This document shows positions 9,401 through 20,206 of a stretch of DNA of 35,425 nucleotides, piece after piece. The DNA is from Tritrichomonas foetus (taxonomy: Eukaryota > Parabasalia > Tritrichomonadida > Tritrichomonadidae), in contig MLAK01000862.1 of NCBI GenBank assembly GCA_001839685.1, forward strand, positions 1 to 35,425. The letters run 5' to 3'. The position numbers and the translations under genes are program-made. Under the pieces are notes generated by a model. That model saw only the letters and a program-made list of their open reading frames with translations. It did no database searches and was not told where the DNA came from. The first letter of the stretch is position 1. Each line of letters starts with the position of its first letter.

Positions 9401-12400
9401 CAAAGTTGATAATATTTTTGCAAAAATTATCAGTCACACAATGGGAAAAATTGAAACTTTTGATGGTTTGGCGTCCATAATGCATATTCTGCGTCCAAGT
9501 AGCAATCAAAAAGATGAGATTAATAGTTTCTTTGAACTCGCTCTGAATTATCCTGAAATGCGAATTGTGGCCTTCAGATTCTTTAAATCTATAAAATCAT
9601 TGAGTGAAATCAAATCAAATATTTTAGCTAATATATTGAAAACTTCAGCTATGACTCAATTACCGCCAAGTTTATTTGCTTTAGCATTTTCTTTAATAGA
9701 TTCAGATACTTTATTTTTGGACGAGTTAGTGAAAATTCATCCTCTTGCTTCGACAAGATTATCTTTACTTGGGGCATTTGCAAAGTATTCAATTATACCA
9801 CTAGAGATTCAGAATGATCTTCTTAATGTTCTTTGGACTGTGAAACAGAATGAAATTCGACAAATCCTCAAAATTTTGTTTTTTGCAATCGATCAAATTG
9901 ATGCATCTATTTTACAAAATTTATTTTTAGAAATGCTAGTCTATATTGGTAACCAATTCTCAACAAACTCTGATATTTCTATTGCTATTGAAATAATCAT
10001 GTTTCTCCGAAAAATTATTGAATACGGTACTATAACTGTAAGTGGTATTTTATCTAATTTAATGACATGTTATCATGAAGAAAATTTTGAGGAAATTCCA
10101 ATTATTGGCATAGTTTCAGTTTTAGGTCTTCAAGTTGAGAATTTTCATTTTATTGCAACAATTAATGATTCCCTTTATGATAAAACTGCTGATCAATATT
10201 TAGTTATGTCCAACAGTTCAAATCAAGAAATCTATTATAAAAAACCATTTGATCTAAAAACACCACCAAGACTTACGAAAATACCAGCTGAAAAATGCAT
10301 TGTTGTTCCAGAAATAACTATAACCAAATTCATTTATACTGAATATATATCTAGAATCCTAAGAGCTTGCTTAGTTTACTCAAGAATTCCATGTACACTC
10401 CCAATTTGTGCCCAAACATCTTCTCATTTTTGTCGATTTGAAAATTATACAAATTTCATCAAGCCTGATTTAGTGGATTTATTAGGCTCATTAATTACAC
10501 CATTTGAGAATATAAATAACACCATTAAAGAAATCAAATCTCTTCAATCAAAGAAAGCAATTCAAGATTATTCCCCTATTTTTGGTGTTCTTCAGTCTCA
10601 AGGACATTATTCATACATATCACCACCGATTTCAATTTCTGCACCTGATTTTAAGGTGACTGCTAAAATTCCAAATGAAAACGATTTTCAAGGATATTTT
10701 GGAATTGTTTCAGATACCCTTGAGAAAAGGCATACTCGATATTCAATTATATCTTTTCCAAAATGTGTTACTTTCCCACAAAATCAAGAAATTGGACAAT
10801 TCAACAACTGCAATAATTGTATTACATTTAATGTTTTAAATAACTCTAAAAAAATTGAAGTCCTTGGAAAATTAATAGAATTTCCAACAGGAAAGCAATT
10901 TAAAGTAATTTTCATGACACAAGCAACTATGTTAGATTTAAACGTAAATCCTTTATCAAGTAAAACCAATAATGAAATATTTGATAGTTCATTACCACCT
11001 ACTTTAATTCCAACAACAACAGATAAATTCGATGATGATGAAAACGATGGGTTATTTAATTATCCAAGTTTTATTAAAAACTTTACAGGAAATCAACCAT
11101 TAAAACCAGAAATAGCTCAATATTCTGCTATTTTTAACATTGCTAAACCAATGTCGAAAGCAAAGAAATTGAGATACTATTTGATCGCACCACCCGATGA
11201 TCAACCAATTTCAATTGGATTCGCTGATGAAGCATCATATTCAATAATTAAACATCAAATTGCAGGACTTTATAAAAAACTTGCTAATCAATGGATAACT
11301 TTAGGGCTTGCTCGAATTACATATCAAAGACCTGATTTACTGATTAATTATGCTTTTGAATTATTTAGAGCTTTTTGTATCCCACTTGAACTTTTTGACC
11401 AAACAGAATTTAATCTTAATAGATTCCCATTTGCATTATTCACGCCAGCATGGGAATCTAAAAAAGTTTTTTATCTATCAATCGAAAATGATCTCAAAAA
11501 AGCTTTAGTTTCATTAATTAATGACAGCGAATGTTTCTCAATTATCACCAGTCGAATATTTGAATTAAACCATGACAAAAAGATTCATTTATGTGCATTA
11601 CCTTCGAGTAATTCTGTAACAATTCTTAATACTGAAAATATCATTTTTGCCTTTCCAAACTCTATTATTGCATTCAATGATTTCAACGGTTATGAAAAAG
11701 AAATATGTTCTTTACTAAGAAATTCTAATGAATCTGTCAACTTCCCTTACATAAGAGGCAAAGATATTAACTCAAATGCACCCAATTCTCCAGAAATACT
11801 TTCATTTAATAAAAAGTACGATGAAAGAGATTTTACCATCCTTAATATTGATAGTTCCTCCAATAATTGGGTGTTTAATACTTCATTTGAACTTATGATC
11901 TTATATAAGAACTTAGTTTTAGCCGATAAAAAGAAAGAATTAAATGTTAAAGTCAAATCTTTCTTGCTTGATATATTTTTATTACAATCACCTTTCATTT
12001 TACCTTATATTCATCAATTTTTATATTTTGTTCAAAATATGGTTATTTCTACACCATTTGATAATGAAATTGAGTATCTTCGACGACTTGTCGCTCTTGC
12101 AGGCTTTGTAAAAGCTAGTCCAGATCCAGATGAGGTATTCATTTCTTTTTACAAACACGAACAAGAACTTTTCTGTGACCAGTTCATTGCACGCTTTTCG
12201 ATGCATTTTCCTGAATTTTTCAATAGCAAAATACCTCTGCCAAGGATAAATACTGTAACGATTCCCGAAGTTATTATTCATCCCGCTGCCCTAAGCAATC
12301 GATTTGATTTTTATTATCATGTTCAACAAATTCATAAGTTCATGAATCTGAACAAAAATGACAAATTAAATCAAACGATAATGACAAACAACTCATTTGG

Positions 12401-14299
12401 AAACAGTTCATTCAAGACCAATCCACTTGCTGGAATTCCTTTTTGGCACATTTTCCCATTTTGGTATCGAATTAAAAAATTAACAATGATTCAGAAACAA
12501 ATGAAGATTATTTGCCACCAAAAACCGAATTAATTATGAATTCTGTTTATAAAGTAACAATTTATACAGATACAGCCAAAATTGTGTTTATAAATCGAAG
12601 TCATCGTTTTCCAAATGATCTTTTATTGATGGTTTCACGGACACTTGATTTCGAAGATGCCGATATGATTTTCGGTCGCGATATTCTAAATAACATATTT
12701 GTTAATCGAGGTGATACATATTTGGCTTTAGTGAATGGAGATTCATTATCAGATTATTCTAATCCATGGGATGAATTTATTGAATTCCAAATTTTCGATG
12801 AGAAATCACCAACTCGTAAATCAATAGTAGAACGTTCCAAATCAGTAGAAATTGAAGTCAGTTCAATTAAAACCGAATTTATTCATGACATGGAATCATT
12901 TGCAACAAAATGGCTTCCGCAACACACAGAAAGCTTACTTCGACTTTTTACTCTTCAAGACTTAAAAGCACAATCATTTACACCAGTTTATGAAATTGCT
13001 CATTCTTCATCATTATGTGCAGTTTTTCCAGAAAATATCATTTGCCTGTGTGCATTGCTTCTACATCATTTTAATTATATTAATGAATTTCATTATAACA
13101 AAGTTCCTGAGCCATTTTGGAATTCAACATCTGATTTAATTCCTTTTGATAAAACTTGTGCATCTTTCTTAAAAGCAATTGAGTCTGAGCCTTGTGTGAG
13201 TAAAAATCGTCAAGTTATCGAAATTAATCGAAAGGCATCGCAAATATTCCTTACAGCTGGTGCTGGTAGGAAAGAAGATACAGTGATTTATCAATTAGCT
13301 AAAATTATAAATAAATATGGTTTTACCAAATTTAGAATGGAACAAACCCCTTTTTTTGTAAAATTTACCAATGAATTAGCAATTGATGCAGGTGGTCCTT
13401 CAAATGAAATTTTAATTGAAGCTATAAATTCCGCATTTCATCCATCTACTCAATTATTTGTTCAAACAATCAATAGCGGGAAAACTTATTTCATACCAAA
13501 TCCTGATGCCCAAGAAGAGATTAATTCTGTTTATTCAGCACTTGGTGTCATTCTTGCAATCATTATTCGAACAGGTGCCTTACAAAATATTCCGTTTGCA
13601 CCATTTATCTGGAAATATTTAGCAGGAGAAGATATTTTAAGTAGTGACATTGCAGAAGCCGATGAAGAATTCAAAACTCTTTTGAATCACTTGAATAATG
13701 GCTTTATCGATAATATTAAATGGACTGCAACAACTTGGGATCATAAAAATGTATATAATTTATCAGGTGGAAATGATAGACAGGTATATAAAGAATATAT
13801 TAACTTGTATCTTCAAGAATATATCAATTTCAGAATAGGACTCATTAAAAATCAACTTCAATCAATCAAGAATGGATTCCAAGCCAACACTGGAGTTGAT
13901 TCACATAAATTTTTATGCGGAAAAGTTTTATCTTGGCTTGCACAAGGTGGAGGAAATGTTTCAGTTGACAATTTGAAACCAGTCATTAATTTTGTAGGAT
14001 TTTCAAATGATATTGAATCTATTAATCAGTTTTGGAGAGTTTTAGAAAGATTTAACAATGAACAGCTTCAGCTTTTGCTTAAGTTTATAACAACACTATC
14101 TAGAATACCAAACAGGACAATTGATCAGAACTTCAAAATCAGAGTTTACAGATTAGAATGTAATAATCCTAATGATGCGCTACCAACTGCATCAACTTGC
14201 TTCAAGAAATTATACTTACCAAAGTATGAGAGTGATGATATTGCGTATAGAAAGTTATTGTATGCAATTCAGTTTTGTCAAACAATGGAAAATAACTAA
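6429..14299 (+). CDS. Giant HECT-type E3 ubiquitin ligase, frameshifted
   Basis: A protein of about 2,623 aa when its two frames (6429 to about 12474, and about 12480 to 14299) are joined. The C-terminal 330 residues are a HECT domain: the N-lobe contains VKFTNELAIDAGGPSNEIL, FIPNP and YSALGVILAI, and the C-lobe ends in LPTASTCFKKLYLPKY with the catalytic Cys at about residue 2591 (codon 14198-14200), 32 residues from the end. It should accept ubiquitin from an E2 on this Cys and pass it to substrates. The long N-terminal part is mostly helical-looking, with a beta-rich stretch at about residues 1377-1510 that could be a ConA/SPRY-like fold. I see no RCC1 repeats, WW, C2 or UBA domain. It begins MGNQHSSN, a good N-myristoylation consensus (MGxxxS). 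The second half lacks its own ATG at the junction, so this is one gene. Confidence 0.88.
12474..12479 (+). other. Frameshift site in the HECT gene (A6)
   Basis: Reads ATT AAA AAA TTA in the first frame. One more A would give IKKINNDSETNEDYLPPK and continue into the HECT half. The first frame stops at 12531-12533; the second is open only from within this A run, so the shift lies here. Confidence 0.8.
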
Positions 14300-14622
14300 T
14301 AGTAAAGATATATTATAGTTTTCTGATTGTGTTTAACAATTTCTTTACTTTTTTGGATATATTATTTCCCTAATTTTGCCTGGATATTATCATTTTATGA
14401 TATTGAGAACAAAAACATTTTTCCAGATATAATCAATTGGATCAATTACATCGTAAAAAACATTCCAGTAATTCTCCAATAAATAACTTATCTATCCATT
14501 CATATTTGAAAGAACTTACAAAGATAAAAAAACAAACCCAAAATAGGAAGAAAATAGATTCAGCGAAAGATTTTTTTTATAATAAAACATGTCAAAATAT
14601 TAAACAATAAACAACAATGAAC
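14300..14622. other. Intergenic region between convergent genes
   Basis: AT-rich 3' flank of the HECT gene; TAAA follows a few bases after its stop codon. Nothing else is recognised before the hairpin at 14623. Confidence 0.5.
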
Positions 14623-14691
14623 AGTTGTGGGAAAACTTTTGGTTGCCCAATAATCTTGTTAAGAACAAGCATCCAGGGACCTTTCCCAACT
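14623..14691. repeat. Branched hairpin overlapping the kinase stop codon
   Basis: Three nested stems: AGTT-gt-GGGAAA (14623-14634) with TTTCCCAACT (14682-14691); GGT-tg-CCC (14641-14648) with GGGACC (14676-14681); CTTGTT (14655-14660) with AACAAG (14664-14669). The outer arm covers two bases of the kinase stop codon, so the structure would form in the 3' end of its mRNA. Both outer left arms carry a 2-nt bulge. The GGGACC core is shared with the hairpin at 11-65, so the two might be related elements. The kinase has no TAAA next to its stop, unlike many genes here. Confidence 0.5.
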
Positions 14692-16279
14692 AAGTATACA
14701 ATGGCTTATGAAGATCAGGGACAACAATTCCTGTTGCAATAGTTTTCTTCTTCTTTCCGTTTCGGTGTGGGAAGATGACCATTTTTGCAGGCAAGTTCAC
14801 CTGTGGTATTCCTTGAACAGTGAAATTTCCAAGTGATTTGGTGATAGCCGAATTAGATGTTATTCCCATACTTTCGATGCTTGGATCATTGATGGAAAGA
14901 TTATAATCTGTAGAATTATTTATTGTTGCTTGATTACTTCGTGAAAATGCTTTGAAATCATGCATTGCTGATATTTTTTCATTTCCTAGTTCAACATCAG
15001 GACTCTGATTATTATCATTACCACTATTATTGCTATCGCAATTCTTAGGGATATCATTAGTTACAGTATATTGGTTGATGGATTGACGATAATTTGTATT
15101 GTTGCTTGATGAATTCCTTCTGAATGCTGCTAACACAGAAAACTTGGTTGATGTTGTTGTGAGAGAAAATCTGTGTCCTTTTTGATCAATAAAACCATTA
15201 ATCCATGTATGATTTTTGATTTGTTCTGTTGTAATTCTTTCACTTGCATCAATGACAAGCATTTTTGAGATCAAATCTTGACAAGCCCATGGAATAAACG
15301 AATTTTTCATGATTTCAAATTGAAATGAAAATATTTGGTGTTCAATTTCACTTGCTGTTCCTTCAAACGGAAGCCTTCCAAAAACCATTGCATAAAGAAC
15401 AACACCAAGTGACCAAACATCAGCAAGTGAGCCATCATAAGGATTTTGCATCAATACTTCAGGTGCAACATAATAGAGTGAACCACAAAAACTAGATAAG
15501 AAGTTGGTGGTTTCAGTTTGAGTTTCTGGATCATACTTTTTAAGAGGAGTACTAAAACCAAAGTCAATCAACTTGATTCTATGACAAGAATCAATGATAA
15601 TGTTTTCTGGCTTGATGTCCCGATGACAAAAGCCCTGCTCATGCAAGTACGAAACAGCGCGAATGATTTGTCTGAAAATGTGACGAGCGGTTATCGTTGG
15701 AAGCGCTTCATCACAATTGTTGATCAAATCAAGCAAGGTTTGACCTTCGCAGTATTCCATGAAAAGATAATATCGTTCAGAATCTTCCACAATGCCATAA
15801 AATTTGGCGATGTTTGGATGATCCAATTTTGACATGACTGCGGCCTCCTGAAGGGCGCAGTTCACTTCACATCCTTCTTGAATATGAATATTCATTTGCT
15901 CTACATCAAATTGGCCAGCTTGCTGAGATATTTCTGTATGGAAATAATCTTCGCGCAAGTTTTGGGAATTGGAGTTCGGCATTTCATTTCTTATATTGGA
16001 CAGACCATGGAGATGCCTTGAAAGCCGATCAATTCGAACATTTGAACGATAATTTTCTTTTCCTTTTTCTTGCCCGAAAAGCCGTTTTTCTATGATTTTT
16101 ATGCATATTACCTCATTTGTGATTGTGTCGATGGCCTTGCAAACAGTCGAAAAAGTGCCTCTCCCGATTATATCGGAAACAGCGAATCTTTCAAGAGGAT
16201 CTGACAAATCGGAGTAGGTCATTGGGGAGTTGAGGGAGTCTATCTGAAAAGGCGTGTTAGTTTGCTGAATGAGGCACAT
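14690..16279 (-). CDS. Ser/Thr protein kinase, CAMK/SNF1-like
   Basis: A 529-aa kinase with all catalytic elements: glycine loop GRGTFSTV (39-46), Lys61 (ICIKII), alpha-C Glu145, HRDIKPEN (219-226), DFG (239-241), CGSLYYVAPE in the activation segment, DVWSLGVVLYAM (287-298) and Arg348. The order and the activation-segment sequence point to the CAMK/SNF1-like group. About 75 extra residues, polar and rich in Asn, Glu and Gln, lie between Lys61 and Glu145, where most kinases have about 15. The tail after residue 370 is Ser/Asn-rich and without a domain. An initiator-like TCATT sits inside codons 3-4, so Met20 (16222) is a possible alternative start; the kinase domain is unaffected. The gene is convergent with the HECT ligase. 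Confidence 0.93.
   Translation of the reverse strand: MCLIQQTNTPFQIDSLNSPMTYSDLSDPLERFAVSDIIGRGTFSTVCKAIDTITNEVICIKIIEKRLFGQEKGKENYRSNVRIDRLSRHLHGLSNIRNEMPNSNSQNLREDYFHTEISQQAGQFDVEQMNIHIQEGCEVNCALQEAAVMSKLDHPNIAKFYGIVEDSERYYLFMEYCEGQTLLDLINNCDEALPTITARHIFRQIIRAVSYLHEQGFCHRDIKPENIIIDSCHRIKLIDFGFSTPLKKYDPETQTETTNFLSSFCGSLYYVAPEVLMQNPYDGSLADVWSLGVVLYAMVFGRLPFEGTASEIEHQIFSFQFEIMKNSFIPWACQDLISKMLVIDASERITTEQIKNHTWINGFIDQKGHRFSLTTTSTKFSVLAAFRRNSSSNNTNYRQSINQYTVTNDIPKNCDSNNSGNDNNQSPDVELGNEKISAMHDFKAFSRSNQATINNSTDYNLSINDPSIESMGITSNSAITKSLGNFTVQGIPQVNLPAKMVIFPHRNGKKKKTIATGIVVPDLHKPLYT
16268..16272 (-). promoter_or_regulatory. Initiator-like TCATT inside the kinase 5' end
   Basis: A perfect match to the trichomonad initiator lies just after the first ATG. 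If used, the mRNA would begin at 16270 and translation would start at Met20, 48 nt downstream, longer than usual. No better initiator was seen upstream of the first ATG, so the start stays open. Confidence 0.3.
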
Positions 16280-17258
16280 GCGAGAAACGATTAGGAAAAT
16301 GGAAGAAAAATATGTTTGAAAAAAATAAAATTTTGAATGAGGTTTTATGTCAATTTCAATAAGGAATGGTATTTTTCAATGTATCATAAAAAATCTATTC
16401 AAAACTTCAAAGATCTAGTCTTAGAAAATAACTCTCTCAAAGAAATATTTTCGTATTTCTCTAATTATTGAATTATTTGATAATCAATAATATTCAAATG
16501 ATTATTTTGATTCAATGTGATGATGAGTTTTGAAATACGATTATTTTTTGAATGATTTAACAACATCCATATTAGTCCCTATACTGAGCGCTAAAAATTC
16601 TAATTGAGCTTTTAGAAATTAGTGAAGTGAAAATCATAAAATATAATTAAATATCGAATTTACACAGATCAAAATTTCAATGAAACATTAGCTTTTTTAA
16701 TTCAAACTTTCCTGCGTATTTTACATAAACAATTGAAATACAGAAAATGTATTCACTCACATAATTCGACCAATGTCAAGATTTAGGTTTTATTTCCAGG
16801 GTTATATATATTTATGAATATAATAGAAAAAAAATAAAACACATAATCGCGAAATATAAATAAAAGTTAGGAAATTGAAGAGATGTATACAAACTAACTA
16901 GCTCTAGATGTAGAAGACTATTGAGAGATCTAAATGAATAATTGTTGATATTATTGTCATCTAAAAATTATTTAATTGTAATCCTATTAATAATATATAA
17001 ATATTATAATTTAAAAATCAAGATACAGAGAAAACCAAATCCAAAAAAAAATTGTGAGAAAAAAATAAACCCCACAGAAATTTCTGAGAATTATTGAGAT
17101 AAAAAGGGATTTTATAGCATTAATATCTTGATTATTTCTTATCATAAATCGTGCTTTTTATTATCATATGACCCTCCATCGAAAATTATAATGTTTTCCA
17201 AAATACAAAAATGAAGTATAAAAAAAATATTAATAATTTTGATATAAATAAAAAAAAT

Positions 17259-17485
17259 TTAGGCATCAATGAGAAGATTACGAATGTTTTGCCATCTAAA
17301 TGGCGAGTCATCAGAAAATTCACTTGGCATCGAGTCTGGAAAAAAACATATTGGATTCCATTTTTCTTGATTTGGTCTTTCAATCGTTGTATCTGTATCC
17401 CTGCTTGAGAATGTGCTGTTGAGGACTGCCAGTCTATTTTCTTCATATACTAAAATTTTATGACAGAAAAGATTTCAATACATTC
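17259..17485 (-). pseudogene. Coding relic or missed gene end
   Basis: A minus-strand frame of about 75 codons with protein-like content and clearly higher GC than its surroundings. It includes VYEENRLAVLNSTFSSR, WNPICFFPDSMPSEFSDDS and RWQNIRNLLIDA before a TAA. It has no suitable ATG or initiator. An ATG frame in a different register over the same DNA looks like a shadow. It could be the 3' end of a broken gene. Family not recognised. Confidence 0.35.
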
Positions 17486-17903
17486 ATATTTGTCAAATGG
17501 AAATTGAATTAATTCAACATCACTGAGTTAAAACTATCAAAATTTTCGCGATTTTTAATTAAAAATCGATAGAAGAAGTGTAAATAGAATTATGGGAAGC
17601 AGTATTATAATCTTTGTGATTCTTGGAAAAAAAGCTTCTCACAATTTTTTTTTAGGCTTTCTCCAAAATCGCTCTTTTTTCGGTTTAATTGTTGCAAAAT
17701 TTCAAAACTATGAATAAATATGGCTCATAACTATAAAAAATAGATTTAACAATTGACTGAAAGCTGTTCACCCGAAAACTGAAACAATAGCTTCTTCAGA
17801 ATCATTTTCGAAATATTTTTGAATTCGGCCATTTGCGAAGTTTGCGATAAGGGAAATTTTCGTCATTCTTTTAGCTATTTGGGTTTTGATTTTTGACTGA
17901 TGG

Positions 17904-17939
17904 NATTAAGTAATACTGATGNTAAGGATCANTTNAGTN
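17904..17939. other. Cluster of ambiguous bases (N)
   Basis: Single N characters at 17904, 17922, 17932, 17935 and 17939. Isolated N bases mark poor or mixed consensus rather than a sized gap, so the sequence here should not be relied on. Confidence 0.95.
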
Positions 17940-20206
17940 ATTTCGTACGTTAAGACTATTTGGTTTGTATACATCTAATTGAAGGTAATATAAATAAAAA
18001 TCATATTGACACATTCAAATATATTCAAATGTGGATTTATGATTTACATTCAATTATCTATCATTTTGTGTATCTGGCCTTTACATTTACACAGTGATAC
18101 CACACCACAACAAGTGAAAACACAATAAAACAAAATAAATTCATTAACTGTAAAAAAACCTTCCCAAGAATAAATATGCGTCATAAAATAAAATTCACCA
18201 TCTATAATTATTCAAAGTAATGCTGGATAGATTGAGACATCTTTGAAAATCTTTTAGAAAAAGATCATCAACATAGAAACATTTCTTAAGAAAAAATTAT
18301 ATTTTCAAAGAAAATAAATATTTTCATCTTCATACGCAAAACTCTGTTCACAATTCAAAAGTTTTAGAAATTCGGGAAAAAATCAAAGTTACAATGATAG
18401 ATTGTATTTTTTTGGGAAAATAGTATTTTGGAATTAAATAATTTTTGAATCTATATTTGTTAATATTGATTTTATTCCATTAAAAATTCTATTAATTCAA
18501 AAATTTTAATTAATTGTGAACTATTAATGAAAATTCTTTAGAATTGATCAAGTTAATTCAATAAGATCTTTCAAATAAATTTATACATCGAAAATTTTGA
18601 GAATGGAAAAAGTGATTCAAAGTTGAACAAACATTGATTTTTAAGTATCTTCTAATTTATATGATCTATCTGAGACAAAAATTACTTTTACTTGTATGAA
18701 CAGAATAATTCATCTGTAATCAGAATAAAGGAAACTAAACCAATCTTTTTCCCATTTCTTTTGAATGTATTCAATATTTCGCCATTCAGGTGAATATTTT
18801 CATACACAACCGTGTTATTACGTTTCACAAAAAATAAGGGAAAGATCATTCACATGAATAATTGATTTGTTATAGGAACAGAAGTTCTGTTACATAACTT
18901 TTATCTATGGAATTGAAACTAAAAAAAGATTACTACCTTGTGTGGTCAATTCTAAAGGTGAATTTGAATTTCTGACTTATAAAAACATTAGTTATTTTCA
19001 ATAACTTATTTAACATAACAAAATCACCAGCTGATCGTTGCAAATATGGAAAAAAGCATGTTGATTGAGATAATTACAAATGATGTGAAAAAAGTTAAAA
19101 TAACTTCAGAAAAATGTTGACATAAATGTAAAGGAGATATTGAATGATAAATATCAGTAATTGGCTTTTTCATGTAGGCTTTCGATTCACTAATAAATCA
19201 GATATTCGAACCGATATGTGATATGAAAGTTACCAATACCGTTAATTTCAATTCACTTTTCAACATTCATAAAAAAATTAACAAGTCAAATAACAACAGA
19301 AATTTGAACCACATTGAGTCGAATGACTAATGCTTCTGATGAGCTATTCTTTTTTGGGAATGGAAAAAGCAACCCTCTAGAGGTGAAATTTATTTGCCTA
19401 ATTGAGTTCTTTGCAATTATGATATCCTCAAATGTTCGAAAAATACCTCTCATCTGACATGTCATGTGATAACATCTATTTTATTTTTGTTTGATTTTTT
19501 TGATCGAAATACAATTTTGATAAATCATTGAAAAGCTTTCAGTTCATATGAGATTTCATCAAATGCTTAATTTTGATTGAATCTATGATAAGAACGTGGA
19601 AATGAAATGATAATCAATTTTTAAGAAAAAGTTTAATAATCTGACTTTTTCATATAAACCACTCTGGATAACAAATCTCTAACGTTTTCTATAGAAAAGC
19701 TTATTTTTCGCCATATTTTTTTTTCTCAAGAAAATGAATCACATATGAACGGTAATTTTAACAACGTCATATACTACTTTCCTCATTATTTTGTTAGGTA
19801 ATGAAGTCTCTTATGTTATTCAAATTTAACTTTTTGATGAAAGCATTTTTCGTTTCATAGCATTTTTCTCGACAGTTATAAAATAAATTTAAAAAGTTAA
19901 TTTAACTCCTTCAAACTACCATTATATTATAAAAACCAACGCACATTTCAGTATCCTATAAACATTCAATTTATATCTTTCACCTTCAGAAAATATAGTC
20001 AATTCAAAATTCTATAACATTTACAAAATATCACAAATCTTTGAATATAATAGCCTTTTCAATATATCAAAAAGTGAATTACGTATTCAAAATTATCCAT
20101 TCAAAAATGAATATATAATTTATAAATTGAATGCAATTATCTGTATTTCATATCATTAAACAAAGTCCACTAGGCAAATTCAAATTACGATTTTTCGTTC
20201 ACCAAA

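Larger units (their letters stand above)
16280..20206. other. 3.9-kb gene-poor region between divergent genes
   Basis: Very AT-rich DNA between the kinase (-) and ABC transporter (+) with no intact gene I can support. It contains a coding relic at 17259-17485, five ambiguous bases at 17904-17939, and a 15-nt palindrome AACAGAAGTTCTGTT at 18877-18891. The ABC gene is preceded by TTCACC 6-7 nt before its ATG, a near miss to the initiator. Confidence 0.5.

Noticed and set aside
12474..12479. Classical -1 slippery heptamer at the HECT shift
   Set aside because: The heptamer X XXY YYZ is not met (T AAA AAA); only single-codon slippage would be possible, so programmed frameshifting is not claimed.
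16244..16261. ACTAACACGCCTTTTCAG in the kinase 5' end, like a trichomonad intron 3' end
   Set aside because: The distance from the branch motif to AG is too long for the ACTAACACACAG type, and no GTAYGT donor lies upstream; the frame reads through in normal codons.
19200..19220. TTCGAACC, like a tRNA T-loop read from the minus strand
   Set aside because: The flanking bases do not form a T stem and no acceptor or anticodon arm is found.
19323..19457. 44-codon ATG frame in the gene desert
   Set aside because: Short, without homology I recognise, without initiator; within what chance gives.
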